This document shows positions 10,131-19,639 of a stretch of DNA of 64,000 nt, in pieces. This DNA comes from Roseovarius sp. M141. Its GTDB lineage: Bacteria > Pseudomonadota > Alphaproteobacteria > Rhodobacterales > Rhodobacteraceae. The translations under genes were made by a program, and so were the position numbers. Each line of letters starts with the position of its first letter. Within the stretch, counting starts at the first letter, position 1. The stretch lies in NCBI RefSeq assembly GCF_024355225.1, contig NZ_VCNH01000001.1, forward strand, positions 1-64,000. The letters are read 5' to 3'. The notes below the pieces were generated by a model. That model worked only from the letters and a program-made list of their open reading frames with translations, was not told the origin of the DNA and ran no database searches.

Positions 10131-10406
10131 ATGGACTTACGTGACCGCGTCGGGCAAAACATTCAGGACTTGAGACGGTCTCTTGGCATCAGCCAGGAAG
10201 ATCTGGCTCTGCGCGCGCGGGTCAACCGTGGCTACATGGGCAAGGTCGAAAACGGAAAATACTCAGTTTCCCTCGACATATTGGAGAAGATCGCGCTGGT
10301 CCTCGGCGTGGACCCACACGTCCTTCTTGCGCCAAGGGACCCACAAAATGCCGTTTCGCAAGGCCAGGAAGGCTACAGTGGCTTAGGTCAGCAGTCAAAA
10401 ACTTAA
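10131..10406 (+). CDS. Small XRE-family transcriptional regulator
   Basis: The 91-residue protein is almost entirely a helix-turn-helix_3 domain: VGQNIQDLRRSLGISQEDLALRARVNRGYMGKVENG, followed by YSVSLDILEKIALVLGVDP. It resembles the stand-alone HTH regulators common on mobile elements. The ATG at 10,131 was preferred to a TTG three codons earlier. A palindrome lies just upstream. The downstream DapA-like gene starts 41 bp after its stop and may be co-transcribed. The regulator at 29,975 has the same architecture and a shared 12-bp upstream string. Confidence 0.8.
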   Translation: MDLRDRVGQNIQDLRRSLGISQEDLALRARVNRGYMGKVENGKYSVSLDILEKIALVLGVDPHVLLAPRDPQNAVSQGQEGYSGLGQQSKT

Positions 10407-10447
10407 ATCGCTGCCGGGACGTCCGACCATGTGAGGAGGCCTGTTCA

Positions 10448-11422
10448 ATGACAAAGCTCACTCAGTCAACTCTTGAAGAGGTGGTTTCAGGTCTGTCGCG
10501 GGGCATTATCGTGCCGACACTCACGCCGTTTGACGACGATGGGACGATTTTGGCGCATGCCGTCGCCGACCAAGCTCGCCGTTTTGCCCGGATCGACGGC
10601 ATCGTCGGGATCGCAGTGAACACGGCGTTTCATAGACGCGAAACCTTATCTGCCTCCGAGCGCACCGACGCCATTCGCATGACACGTACGGGGCTGGATC
10701 CTGGCCAGCTACTCCTCTCACATGTCGGCACGCTCTCGGACGCCGCCCTTGATGAGACCGCGTCTTGTCAGGCCGCGGGTGCCGACGCGGTGATCGGAAG
10801 CCTGGTAGATTGGCAGAAGGGACATGAAGGGCATTCGGTCGATGAGCGGATTGAGACACTGGTCGATCTTGTGGATCGACTGCCCCTTCCCGTCATCATC
10901 GCCTTCGACTGCGGGGAACGCCGCGGCTCTGCCGCCATCGAAGAAATCGCCCATCTCGCCCGGCATTGCGGCAACGTCCTCGGCTTCACCATGGGTGCGG
11001 ACGACGACGTCATGCAATATGATCAAGATTATTACGCCCTGAAATCCATCAGCCGACCGCTTGCCTGCCTGCCGGCCTCCACGGGCACGTTGTTCCACAA
11101 TCTCAACACAGGCGCTGATGGCGTGTTGTCGCCCTTCGCGCTAATGGCACCGCATGAGGTGGCCGCCCTCTACCAAGCTTCACGGACTGGCCGGTTTCTT
11201 GATGCGCAAGCGCTCCACAACCGGCTCTCACCCCTCATCGGGCTACTGTCCGGCCACGACCAGATGACCCAAGAGGGGATCTGTCGCGCCGTCGCCCATC
11301 ACCGCGGCCTGCTCGCATCCACGAACGTGCGCGGCAACGCTGACCCGCTTTGTTCCCAGCTGTTGCGGCGGATACATCAGGTCGTCGACGAGACCGGCCT
11401 CAAACCCATCAGCTGGGTCTGA
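10448..11422 (+). CDS. DapA/N-acetylneuraminate lyase-family protein lacking the catalytic lysine
   Basis: The 324-residue protein follows the DapA (beta/alpha)8 layout: GIIVPTLTPFDDDGTI at residues 19-34, PVIIAFDCGERRG near 150 and HCGNVLGFTMGADD near 180. In the family the last segment is GIKEASGD, whose lysine forms the Schiff base; here that residue is threonine. The partner tyrosine of YNVPxRTG is phenylalanine. Dihydrodipicolinate synthase activity is therefore unlikely. A GGAGG ribosome-binding site precedes the ATG. It follows the XRE gene and converges on the relaxase gene. The true substrate is unknown. Confidence 0.75.
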   Translation: MTKLTQSTLEEVVSGLSRGIIVPTLTPFDDDGTILAHAVADQARRFARIDGIVGIAVNTAFHRRETLSASERTDAIRMTRTGLDPGQLLLSHVGTLSDAALDETASCQAAGADAVIGSLVDWQKGHEGHSVDERIETLVDLVDRLPLPVIIAFDCGERRGSAAIEEIAHLARHCGNVLGFTMGADDDVMQYDQDYYALKSISRPLACLPASTGTLFHNLNTGADGVLSPFALMAPHEVAALYQASRTGRFLDAQALHNRLSPLIGLLSGHDQMTQEGICRAVAHHRGLLASTNVRGNADPLCSQLLRRIHQVVDETGLKPISWV

Positions 11423-11444
11423 ACCCTCGCGGCAGACAGCCCTC

Positions 11445-14400
11445 CTAACGCTCAATGCCTCGCGAATTGTCCTTACCAAGCTCTGGCGCGCGATCCAGCT
11501 GGCGGATTTGTGCGCGCATCTGACCGAGAACCGGGATGGCCTGCGCGACCACATTGACGCGGGTCTGAACAAGTTCTCGCTCCGCGGCAGACCGTGCCGT
11601 CAGCGCCGGGTCCTGCGCGATGCCGTTCCGGATCGCGTCACTGCCTTCGCCGTAGCGTTCGGTAAGGGCCCGTCGGAACCGCACGACCTCCTGAACCGAC
11701 GCCTTATCCGTCAGCAGCAGGCGCGTCCGGTCTTCCTTCTCGGCGCCTGACGGCATCCTGTGCACCTGAGCCATTTGATCGAGAAACACTCCGGTCTCCC
11801 GCGACAGGTCTGGCAGCGGTTTCCGCATGGCAATACGCTGTGCTTCATGCTGCTCTTTGCGCCGCTCCTTGATCCTGTCCAGCACTGCCAAATGAGCATC
11901 CATCTGCCGGGCCATCATCGGCACCTGCTCGAGTGCTGAGCGACGGTCCCCGTTGGCGATCCCGAGACGAGTCGTGCCGCGTAGGTCGCCAAAATTTGAC
12001 GGCGACCGTTCGACTTCTGAGATCAACGCTCTGGCGTCCCCGCGCTCACCGTACTGCGCCATCATCCGCTCAATGGCGTGGTCGGGTTCGATATAGATCC
12101 GTCCGGCGATGTCTTTCGCCGTCGCCAGGGTCGGCCGAGCGGAAATGTCCTTCGCGGCGTGGGTGCGTATCTCTCGGTCCTCCAATGGCGGCAAATCGGG
12201 AACGGCATCGATCAGAGGTTTTGCTGTCTGCATGGTAGACCTCACTCGGTTTGATGCCGGATCATTTTCTTGAACTCTCTTCGGCGTGCGATCCGGCCCT
12301 TCTGTGAATGCCGCTGCCCGTCCGACATCCCAGGGCCTGCTGCGCTCCGTCAACGGCTGCAACTCGGCGCGTGTTTCTGCCCATTGCGCGGCGAACACCT
12401 CGGGCCAGTTATCCCGCGCGAACTGCGTCCAACCGTCCGACAATCCATCCAGAACCGGTGCGTTCTCATTCGGCTGATGAAAGCCGTGGGTAAGGATCGC
12501 ATTCTTTGGAAAGACCGACCGAAGATCGGCGTTGAATGACCGCAACTCTTCTGCCGACAGCGCGAGGTTGAGCTCATAATGCGCAGAGCGCTCGAACGCC
12601 CGCGCCTGTCGACCGCGAATGGTTTCCGAGGCGAGATTGTGAGACAGGCGGTTGACGGAGTGCTGCAGATGCACGGACATTTTGGGCGGCCGGGACGCCG
12701 GAAGCACGCGCCGCACCACCTCCTTACGGCCCCCATCCCGATCCGACAATCGGACCTGTTCGCGCTCCGGTGCCGGGTGACGCAGACGATCAAACCGTGC
12801 CGCCAGCCTGTCGAGTCGCTCGCGCAGATAGTGAAGATTGGATTTGACGAACTCTGCAATGATCCGCGTGGTCGGGAACCCGCGCCGTTCGGCAAACCCA
12901 CGCACGACTTCGCGATAGTCGAGCCGGTCGCGATAGAGCGCGGTGGAATCCTGCAAACGGTCGCGGATCATCAGCTCGACCAGCTCACCCTGGCTGCGGA
13001 AATCCTCTCGCGCCGCATAGAGCGTGACGTCATCGCGATGCCGGGTCAGCGCCACATAGGACAACTGCGCGTCCATGCTCGGTGACAGATAGACGAAGGC
13101 GCGATCAACCGTGTTGCCCTGCTCCTTGTGGATCGTGCGCGCATAGCCGTAGTCGATCTGGTTGTACTCGTTGGCCCGCAGGATGATCGGGTCGGCATGG
13201 CCTTCGACCAGAACGGTCAGCCGATTTCTGTCGGCCTCGACCACCTGACCCGTCGAGCCGTTGAAGACACCGAGGCTGCGTTCGTTTTTGAGGAACAGGA
13301 TCTGATCGCCGACTGCAAACGGTTTTTCGCCACGCTCCGAGGCGAAGATGTGGTCCTCCCCAAGCGCATCTCTCCCCTTCAAGGCTTCGCGTGCGTCAAC
13401 ATTGAGGGCGATCACATCCTTGTTTCGATGCGCCATGACGGTGACGCCGGCCGAAGCCTGATGGTACGGCAACCAGTCCCGAATCAGACTCGCGCGCGCC
13501 TCTTCCCGGCTCTCGGCCCAGTCGAGCCTGTCACGGTCCAGATAGGCTGCGACGCCCTCCTGCGTCCTGCCCGATCCGAACGCGATCGCCGCGTCGCGCA
13601 TCCACGGCTCATGCTGGCGCACGACGCTGTCGAGTTCGCAGTATCCGGTCACATCGACAAAGGCGCGAAAGGCGGCACCGGCCTGAATGGGTTGCAACTG
13701 CCGCGCATCGCCGAGCACAATCATCCGCGCACCTGCCTCGTTCAATGTGCGCGTGATGCTCTCCATCTGGCGCGACGACACCATGCCGGCCTCGTCCATC
13801 ACGAACACGGTCTTCTCAGTCGGCAGCAGATCGCCCTTCGCCCATTGATACTCCCATGAGGCCAGGGTCCGGCTCTCGATGCCCGCCTCCGAGCGCAGAT
13901 TGTCGGAAGCGATTCCGGCCAATGCGCCACCAACGACCGTATAGCCCTGGTGCTCGAAGGCGATGCGTGTCGCCTCGGTCGCGGTCGACTTGCCCGCACC
14001 GGCATAGCCGACAAGGGCCGCCGCCCCTGTCTCGCCAGTCAGGTGCCGCACAACCATTCTTTGCTGATCGGTAAGGTCGAACCCGCGCTTCATCTCGAAC
14101 ACCTTGTAGGCTGTGTCGAGATCAGCGTCGGCAATTGGAGCAGCCATTCTGCGTGCCAAGCCGTCGACATTCTGGACCATCCGATGTTCAAGTTCAACCA
14201 TCGTGCGCGTCGAGAATAGCGCCTCGCTTGTGGCGTCCCCTGTGAACGGATCGAAGGCGGGGGCCGCGACGGCCACCAGTTCCTCATGCGCCCCAACATG
14301 ATAAAACAGCGACTGGAACTCGGCTGTGGAGCACTCCGTCCTGTGGATCTCGCGCGCGATGTCATGGCGGGTGAACACCGCCTTCTGCGTGGTGATCTTT

Positions 14401-15218
14401 GTGAGGATCAGCGTCGGGTCCTCTGCGTAGCGCAGATAGTTTTCCCGCGCCGCGAGCTTCGCCTTCTCCGCCAGTTCCGACACGTCACCACGCGCATCCA
14501 TATTGTCGGACGCTGTCCCGCGATGCTTACTCGGCACCGCATCAATGCCGAGCGCTTCGAACGAGCGATGATCGACGCGGATGTCAAACCCGTGTTTCGC
14601 GAGATGGTGGTTCTGGGTCTCGGCCCAGGCCATGCGCATCTCCCGCAACCGCTCCAGCCCGCCGGCGAACTGTTCATATCGGATTTTGCCATCCTTGCCC
14701 CTGAGCGGCACGCCATCATCGCCGAGGACCGGCACGCGCTTGGCCCCAAACCCCGCATCCGTCACCGGTCGCAGCGCCGTCATCAGGTGCACATGCGGAT
14801 TGTCCTCGATGTCATGATAGGCCCAGTCCGCGGCGATGCCATGCGCCGACAACTCGCGCGCGACGAAGTCCCGCACCAACTCGATGCTCTGTTCCGTACT
14901 CAGCTCGACCGGCAGCGCCAGGACGATCTCGCGCATCAACTGCCCGTCTTTGCGCGCCTCTTTGGCTTCAACAGCGTTCCAGAAAAACGCACTTGTCTCT
15001 GGCGGCGAATACTGGTCCGCAAATTCCACCAACCACGCTGGCGCGTTCTCTGGCAGTGCGAATTCCGAATGCGCATTGCCGGATTTGCGGGAATAGTCGA
15101 TCTCTTCGGCGGTCTCATCGCGTTCCATCCTGGCGCAATGCCGATAGGCGGCCGCGGCAACAGCAGACCGTCCGCCCCCCTTGCCGACGATCTGCGCAGA
15201 AAGATGGTAGATCGCCAC
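11445..15218 (-). CDS. traA: Ti-type conjugative relaxase/helicase TraA
   Basis: The 1257-residue protein begins with a MobA/MobL relaxase domain (MAIYHLSAQIVGKGGGRSAV) and has a HUH metal motif in HDIEDNPHVHLMT at residues 135-146. A RecD-like helicase follows, with Walker A GYAGAGKST near residue 405 and the DEAGM Walker B motif. The C-terminal third is charged and probably serves secretion or partner binding. The start is a GTG behind an AAGGAGACG ribosome-binding site. The relaxase nicks oriT and the helicase unwinds the strand. The adjacent divergent traC-traD-traG genes and the nic-like site support a mobilisation unit. No type IV pore genes are in the window. Confidence 0.92.
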   Translation of the reverse strand: MAIYHLSAQIVGKGGGRSAVAAAAYRHCARMERDETAEEIDYSRKSGNAHSEFALPENAPAWLVEFADQYSPPETSAFFWNAVEAKEARKDGQLMREIVLALPVELSTEQSIELVRDFVARELSAHGIAADWAYHDIEDNPHVHLMTALRPVTDAGFGAKRVPVLGDDGVPLRGKDGKIRYEQFAGGLERLREMRMAWAETQNHHLAKHGFDIRVDHRSFEALGIDAVPSKHRGTASDNMDARGDVSELAEKAKLAARENYLRYAEDPTLILTKITTQKAVFTRHDIAREIHRTECSTAEFQSLFYHVGAHEELVAVAAPAFDPFTGDATSEALFSTRTMVELEHRMVQNVDGLARRMAAPIADADLDTAYKVFEMKRGFDLTDQQRMVVRHLTGETGAAALVGYAGAGKSTATEATRIAFEHQGYTVVGGALAGIASDNLRSEAGIESRTLASWEYQWAKGDLLPTEKTVFVMDEAGMVSSRQMESITRTLNEAGARMIVLGDARQLQPIQAGAAFRAFVDVTGYCELDSVVRQHEPWMRDAAIAFGSGRTQEGVAAYLDRDRLDWAESREEARASLIRDWLPYHQASAGVTVMAHRNKDVIALNVDAREALKGRDALGEDHIFASERGEKPFAVGDQILFLKNERSLGVFNGSTGQVVEADRNRLTVLVEGHADPIILRANEYNQIDYGYARTIHKEQGNTVDRAFVYLSPSMDAQLSYVALTRHRDDVTLYAAREDFRSQGELVELMIRDRLQDSTALYRDRLDYREVVRGFAERRGFPTTRIIAEFVKSNLHYLRERLDRLAARFDRLRHPAPEREQVRLSDRDGGRKEVVRRVLPASRPPKMSVHLQHSVNRLSHNLASETIRGRQARAFERSAHYELNLALSAEELRSFNADLRSVFPKNAILTHGFHQPNENAPVLDGLSDGWTQFARDNWPEVFAAQWAETRAELQPLTERSRPWDVGRAAAFTEGPDRTPKRVQENDPASNRVRSTMQTAKPLIDAVPDLPPLEDREIRTHAAKDISARPTLATAKDIAGRIYIEPDHAIERMMAQYGERGDARALISEVERSPSNFGDLRGTTRLGIANGDRRSALEQVPMMARQMDAHLAVLDRIKERRKEQHEAQRIAMRKPLPDLSRETGVFLDQMAQVHRMPSGAEKEDRTRLLLTDKASVQEVVRFRRALTERYGEGSDAIRNGIAQDPALTARSAAERELVQTRVNVVAQAIPVLGQMRAQIRQLDRAPELGKDNSRGIER

Positions 15219-15318
15219 GTCCCGTCTCCTTTCCGGCGCGCATAGGTTCGTCGCGGATCGCTCGCACCCGCTTCAGTCATGCATCTACCGCCAAACCCGA
15301 CTTTTTGTGCGGCGATGC

Positions 15319-15356
15319 CAAGCAACGCCCGTCGCTTGCGACGTATAAGTGCGCCG
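15319..15356 (+). other. oriT: Putative oriT with nic-like core
   Basis: Between the divergent traA and traC genes an imperfect inverted repeat, CAAGCAACG (15,319-15,327) and CGTCGCTTG (15,330-15,338), is followed 7 bp later by TAAGTGCGCC (15,346-15,355). This arrangement and the TAAGTGCG core match nic regions of RSF1010/Ti-type (MOBQ) origins, known from the family. The A+T-rich segment that follows (15,360-15,420) would help strand opening. The function is inferred from the layout. Confidence 0.7.
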
Positions 15357-15477
15357 TTGTTCCAAATATTTACCGTAATTATATCGTTTTGTCTATCGTT
15401 ATATATAGCGCTATGGATTGAGTTGATATACCGTGGAGCCAGCCATCCGCAATTCAGCGCTTAGGAGACCAAGACCC

Positions 15478-15705
15478 ATGGCCAAAAAACCCAAATCCGT
15501 GATCGATATCGACAAGGAGATCGCAGCGCTCAAGGCGCAACGCGTTGCCGCCCTGGAAAGCCGTGCGGATCAGATCGGCAAGATCGCCGCCAAAGCCAAT
15601 CTGACGACACTGGAGATTTCCGACGCGGCCTTGCTCAAGGAGTTTCAGCAGATCGCAGAACGATTTCGCCGCAAGATCGGACCTTCCAATCCTGCGTCAG
15701 CTTGA
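15478..15705 (+). CDS. traC: TraC-like conjugal transfer protein
   Basis: This 75-residue basic, coiled protein (MAKKPKSVIDIDKEIAALKAQRVA...) matches the small TraC proteins found divergent from traA in rhizobial and rhodobacteral plasmids. A GGAGACC ribosome-binding site precedes the ATG. It starts the traC-traD-traG set, and TraC is thought to assist relaxosome assembly at oriT. The identification rests on length, composition and position. Confidence 0.7.
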   Translation: MAKKPKSVIDIDKEIAALKAQRVAALESRADQIGKIAAKANLTTLEISDAALLKEFQQIAERFRRKIGPSNPASA

Positions 15706-15733
15706 GGCGCAAATCGCAAGGGGAGAACAACGG

Positions 15734-16000
15734 ATGCAACGCGTCAAACACGCAGATCGAAAGCTGCAGACCCGCGTCAAGATCGTCATCGGGGAGGCAG
15801 TGGTGCGCGCAGGCGCGTCTCATTTGCCGGTCGAAGAGATCGAAGCGGTGCTGGCCTATTACGTTCAAACAGGTGGGACAGATGCGCTCAGGGCCTTCGT
15901 CAAAGATCATGCGAGGCCAGCCAATGTCGGCAGCGCAGCGACCCGCCGAGACGATGTGGAGGTCGAGAGTTTGGACCAGTCCGAGGGCACGCAGCAATGA
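15734..16000 (+). CDS. traD: TraD-like conjugal transfer protein
   Basis: The 88-residue protein (MQRVKHADRKLQTRVKIVIGEAVVRAGA...) lies between traC and the coupling protein and overlaps the latter by the ATGA sequence. Small TraD proteins of Ti-type systems occupy this position and have this size. The tail is acidic and low in complexity. A relaxosome accessory role is inferred from position. Confidence 0.65.
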   Translation: MQRVKHADRKLQTRVKIVIGEAVVRAGASHLPVEEIEAVLAYYVQTGGTDALRAFVKDHARPANVGSAATRRDDVEVESLDQSEGTQQ

Positions 16001-17811
16001 TCTACAAGCCGGACGCCACGCCCTATCGCTGGCTCATCATCGGCACGGTCACTTGCGCCTTGTTCGCGGGCCTCGCCTATTGGGTGTTCTTCATGCAGCT
16101 GGCTTATCATACCCCGGATGGTGCGTCGGTTCCGATCCGATGGGACTATGTGAAGGCCTGTCTGAACCCGTTCGACCAGGCCTATTGCCGTCAGATCAAG
16201 ACGGCGCTCTCACAGGCCTCGGAACGCCAGTTCTATCAGGGGACGACAACATTTGCCGCATTCGTGGCGATGGCGGTCGGGTGTTTGGGATATCTGATCT
16301 GGGACTGGGGCCTGCGGGTCAGACCCCTCATCGTCAAAGCGGGGTTGACGGTTGCCGGGCCAAAACAGCTCGCACGGGCCTCCAACAAAGAGATCAAGCG
16401 CGACACGCGCGGATTGCATTGGTTTGGCGATTTCACCATCAGCCGGTCGCGCGAAGTGAACCACTTTCTGATCTTCGGCGCGATTGGCGGCGGCAAGACC
16501 CAGACCATTCTACCCCTGCTCAGATCGGTCATGGAGCGCGGCGACAAGGTCGTCGTCTTCGATTTCAAGGGCGACTACACCCGCATGGCCTTCTCCAGGC
16601 CGAAGGGCGCGAAAGAGCCGCAAGACCCGCTCCTGCTCGCGCCTCATGACGATCGCTCGGTGATCTGGGATATCGCCAACGATCTCATCGTCGAAGAGGA
16701 TGCGATCGAGGTGGCGAACCGGATCATACCGGAAACCAAGGATCGGTTTTTCTCGGACTCGTCGCGCACCGTCCTGGCACTCTGCATCATCACACTGATG
16801 AAGACCAAGCCGCAGCGCTGGACCTGGTGGGAGCTGATGGAGACCACCCAACTGCCGCTCGAACAGTTGCAAACCTTTGCGCGGCAGTATCATCGTGACG
16901 CGATGATCTATCTGAACGCGGACTACCGCCAGGTGTCCGCGACGATCTCCACCATGGCGGCGGGGCTGGGGGCGGTGCGCATGCTCGCCTATGGCTGGCG
17001 GGAGGGCGCGGAGGGCCGAACGAAATTCTCGCTTCGGCACTGGCTCCTGAATGAGAACACGAAAGACCGCACGCTGGTCCTGCAGCGCTCCGGGCGGTTT
17101 CAGGATCAGTCCGAAGGATGGATATCGGCGTTTCTGACGGTGATGTCATCGAACGTCTCGGACATCTCTTTCGGCGATAGTGAGGAGCGGCGGGTCTGGC
17201 TCTTCGTGGACGAATTCGCGCAACTGCCTAAAGTGCATCGGTTCGAGGCGATGCTGGAGACGGGACGCTCGAAGGGGCTGGCCGTCGTGCTCGGCATCCA
17301 GGGCGTCGAGCAGCTGGTCGCCAAGTATTCCCAACAGGCGGCCGACCAGATCGAGTCACTGATCGGGACGAAAGTGATCGCCAAGATCAATGTCGGCCAG
17401 ACCGCACGACGGCTAGAAGAGCAGTTCGGCAATACGATCATGATCACCCATCGGCGTGACACGGACGGCGGCGGACGGCTCAAATGGATACGTGAAGAGA
17501 AGCGCGAGCCGGTCGTGCACCGCACGGATTTCCAGACCGAGCTTGGCCCGCTGCTGCACAGGAAGGGCGTCTACGTGCTCGTGAGCGGGATCGGCAAGCA
17601 TATCTACCGCGTGCTGGTCCCCTATTCGAAATCGACGGACATGCGCGCGGCCGAACGGCCCGCGACATGGACGACGCAGCTGCGGGAAATCTTCCATGAC
17701 GCGTCAGAACTCGCCCGCCAGGAGGACATCACCGCGCAGGAGGAGATGCGGTTTGGCGAGCGGGAGCCAGCGCGTTCGGTCGAGTCAGAGGATCACATCA
17801 GGCGACGATGA
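15997..17811 (+). CDS. traG: Type IV coupling protein TraG/VirD4
   Basis: The 604-residue ATPase has two membrane segments near the N-terminus (about residues 12-33 and 85-102). Walker A GAIGGGKTQ is at 161-169, and VWLFVDEFAQLPK provides Walker B near residue 400. VirD4/TraG proteins link the relaxase-DNA complex to a secretion channel. Its GGGKTQ loop and the length fit the TraD_N/AAA_10 group. The ATG overlaps the traD stop. The channel itself (VirB-like genes) is not in the window, so the system may be only mobilisable. Confidence 0.9.
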   Translation: MIYKPDATPYRWLIIGTVTCALFAGLAYWVFFMQLAYHTPDGASVPIRWDYVKACLNPFDQAYCRQIKTALSQASERQFYQGTTTFAAFVAMAVGCLGYLIWDWGLRVRPLIVKAGLTVAGPKQLARASNKEIKRDTRGLHWFGDFTISRSREVNHFLIFGAIGGGKTQTILPLLRSVMERGDKVVVFDFKGDYTRMAFSRPKGAKEPQDPLLLAPHDDRSVIWDIANDLIVEEDAIEVANRIIPETKDRFFSDSSRTVLALCIITLMKTKPQRWTWWELMETTQLPLEQLQTFARQYHRDAMIYLNADYRQVSATISTMAAGLGAVRMLAYGWREGAEGRTKFSLRHWLLNENTKDRTLVLQRSGRFQDQSEGWISAFLTVMSSNVSDISFGDSEERRVWLFVDEFAQLPKVHRFEAMLETGRSKGLAVVLGIQGVEQLVAKYSQQAADQIESLIGTKVIAKINVGQTARRLEEQFGNTIMITHRRDTDGGGRLKWIREEKREPVVHRTDFQTELGPLLHRKGVYVLVSGIGKHIYRVLVPYSKSTDMRAAERPATWTTQLREIFHDASELARQEDITAQEEMRFGEREPARSVESEDHIRRR

Positions 17812-17884
17812 GTTTGCCTTGAATTGCGCTCAGATTACGCAGAGGCAAGACGTTCCATCACAACCGCTCGGCTGGCAGCCCGTG

Positions 17885-18385
17885 TCAGAACTTGAAGATC
17901 GCTTTCTTCGCGGAAGTGGGCTTGATGACCACCCCCTCCGCATCCTTGCGAATGGCCACTTTCGGATCGACCGAATAGAGCCCGTTGCGGTTCTCTCGCA
18001 TCAGCAACCCGTTGTCTGCGAAACGGGATCGCCAGCGCTGGACCGTCACGACAGTTGAGGACAAACGCGCGGCGCTATCGTCCATGCGCCCCAGATAACC
18101 GCTGTCCTGAATGTCCTGACAGATATCGGCGAGCACCCGGCAGGCGATGTTCTCTTTGGCCTTGTTGTAGTGGCTCTTGACTTGTCGGAAGAGGTCAATG
18201 TTCACGCCGAGTTCGCCCGGCCCCAGCGCGTCCGCGTCCGGTGGCCCCTCGAAGAACGTGACGGGCCTCGCGTCAAATAATGTCTTTTCGTCAGTCAAGA
18301 TACACTCGTCTATTCCGCATGTTCCCATCCCCAATGCCCTTTGCGTCTTTCCTGAGTCAGGGAAAGCGAAAAAGGCACACGCCAT
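17885..18385 (-). CDS. Winged-helix protein of plasmid type, function unknown
   Basis: The 166-residue frame has a clear C-terminal winged-helix pattern (RVLADICQDIQDSGYLGRMDDSAARLSSTVVTVQRWRSRFADNGLLMRENRNGLYSVDP), a fold common to plasmid copy-control proteins and MarR-like regulators. I do not recognise an exact family. The first 20 to 40 residues lack a ribosome-binding site, so the true start may be further in. It lies convergent to traG. A role in plasmid replication or regulation is a guess from position. Confidence 0.5.
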   Translation of the reverse strand: MACAFFAFPDSGKTQRALGMGTCGIDECILTDEKTLFDARPVTFFEGPPDADALGPGELGVNIDLFRQVKSHYNKAKENIACRVLADICQDIQDSGYLGRMDDSAARLSSTVVTVQRWRSRFADNGLLMRENRNGLYSVDPKVAIRKDAEGVVIKPTSAKKAIFKF

Positions 18386-18499
18386 TCAATGCTGTGAGCG
18401 CTTTGCATCTGATCCGTGCCTCAGATCGAATGCAAAGTGCCTTGCCCTCGCCTACATGCCGCTTTTCGCAGGTCAGGCACTTTAGAATCTTGTCGGACC

Positions 18500-18552
18500 C
18501 TAAAGCGTTTCGAATTCAGGTTGTGTCGCAACTTACACCTGAAACGCTTTAG
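18500..18552. repeat. Palindromic intergenic element
   Basis: CTAAAGCGTTTC (18,500-18,511) and GAAACGCTTTAG (18,541-18,552) are perfect 12-bp arms, with further pairing inside (CAGGT...ACCTG). The AAAGCGTTTC palindrome resembles dispersed REP-like repeats I associate with Rhodobacterales genomes. Only one copy was noticed here. Confidence 0.55.
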
Positions 18553-18614
18553 CGGAAGGGGCGATCTGTGTCATCCCGATCCCGATACCACATCGCGATG
18601 GGGTGGGATAATCA

Positions 18615-18651
18615 ATCGGCCCCGGCGGTGGGAGGATCCACCGAGGCCGAT
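18615..18651 (-). terminator. Hairpin downstream of the DUF736 gene
   Basis: ATCGGCC...GGTGG and CCACC...GGCCGAT pair around GAGGAT, a few bases after the stop codon of the DUF736 gene read on the minus strand. No long T-run follows, so termination may be weak. Confidence 0.45.
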
Positions 18652-18658
18652 CTCGGGG

Positions 18659-19018
18659 TCAGGCGACCATCTGGTTGTTGGCCGCCTGAGGTTCGCGGGC
18701 GGACCAGAGCATCAGGTGGGTGACACCGTCATCACCGATCTCGTCGAGCGCGATCACGTTGGCGTAGATCGCCATGGCGCCCAGCTCGGGGGCGGCCATT
18801 TTTACCGACAGGTAGTCGTTGCCGGTGGTCTCGGAGGTCTTCTTCCAGGCGGCACCGATCTCATAGGTGCCATTGGCGAAGACGCGGTAGTCTGGCTGAT
18901 CGCTGTGGGCCTTTGCGTTGGGGACGATCGTGATCTTGGAGCGAACGGCCATGGTGGCGAGTGTGCCGGTGAAGATGTCTTTGTCGTTCCGGATGAGAGA
19001 TGCGAGTTTGTTGCTCAT
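18659..19018 (-). CDS. DUF736 family protein
   Basis: The 119-residue protein (MSNKLASLIRNDKDIFTGTLATMAVRSKI...YLSVKMAAPELGAMAIYANVI) matches DUF736, a small beta-rich family of unknown function carried by many alphaproteobacterial plasmids and integrative elements near transfer genes. A GAGGAAAA ribosome-binding site precedes the ATG. The stop is followed by a hairpin. It marks the region as plasmid-like. Confidence 0.85.
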   Translation of the reverse strand: MSNKLASLIRNDKDIFTGTLATMAVRSKITIVPNAKAHSDQPDYRVFANGTYEIGAAWKKTSETTGNDYLSVKMAAPELGAMAIYANVIALDEIGDDGVTHLMLWSAREPQAANNQMVA

Positions 19019-19639
19019 GGTATTTTCCTCTTTAAGTTGTCAGAAACCATTTCCTGATGACACTGGACCAGCATGGGTGAAGCCGAGAAAACGCACCGAG
19101 AAAACCCGAGTGGTGCGGCTCGCAGCCGGACAAGCGAAGCGCCGGAGGGCGAGAACTCGGTCGGGCTTTTCGACATTGCGTTTTGGAGCGCCCATGCCCA
19201 GTGGCGGTCACTCAGGAACTGGTCCCTGACAGCCGGTTCAAGTGAGGAAATCCCCCTGAGCAACTTGCACCTCGACCCCGCAGGAACGACGATGAAGACA
19301 CCGGCCCCTGCCCCCATCGCGGACCGCACAACGGTTTTGGCCCCCAACGTAAAGGCCCGTGGCGATCAGCGCCGTATCGGTTGGCAGCCCGATGCCCGAT
19401 CGCGCTGACGCCGGAGACCTCCGGGATAACCGGCAACGATTATTCTGCGAAAATGGTGCTCGGGCGGTGCCGTAGCTCATACGCCAATGTGTTTGCGTGG
19501 CGGGATCCGAGCCACGTTTTACCCACCCGATGCTCTGGTCTGCTTCACGTCCCGGCAAACACCGGATGGCAACTATGCCGTGATCCGTTGCAAAACCGCC
19601 CACCGTCGGGGTCGTTTGATGGTCCTGTCAGTGGACAGT
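19019..19639. other. Intergenic stretch, no gene supported
   Basis: About 620 bp between DUF736 and the SSB-like gene. Frames on both strands are short and have no ribosome-binding sites or recognisable motifs. The left part probably holds the DUF736 promoter, but no clear -35/-10 pair stands out. Confidence 0.35.

Noticed and set aside
14286..15245. Long plus-strand frame opposite the relaxase
   Set aside because: It is the antisense shadow of traA, with no ribosome-binding site or known motif.
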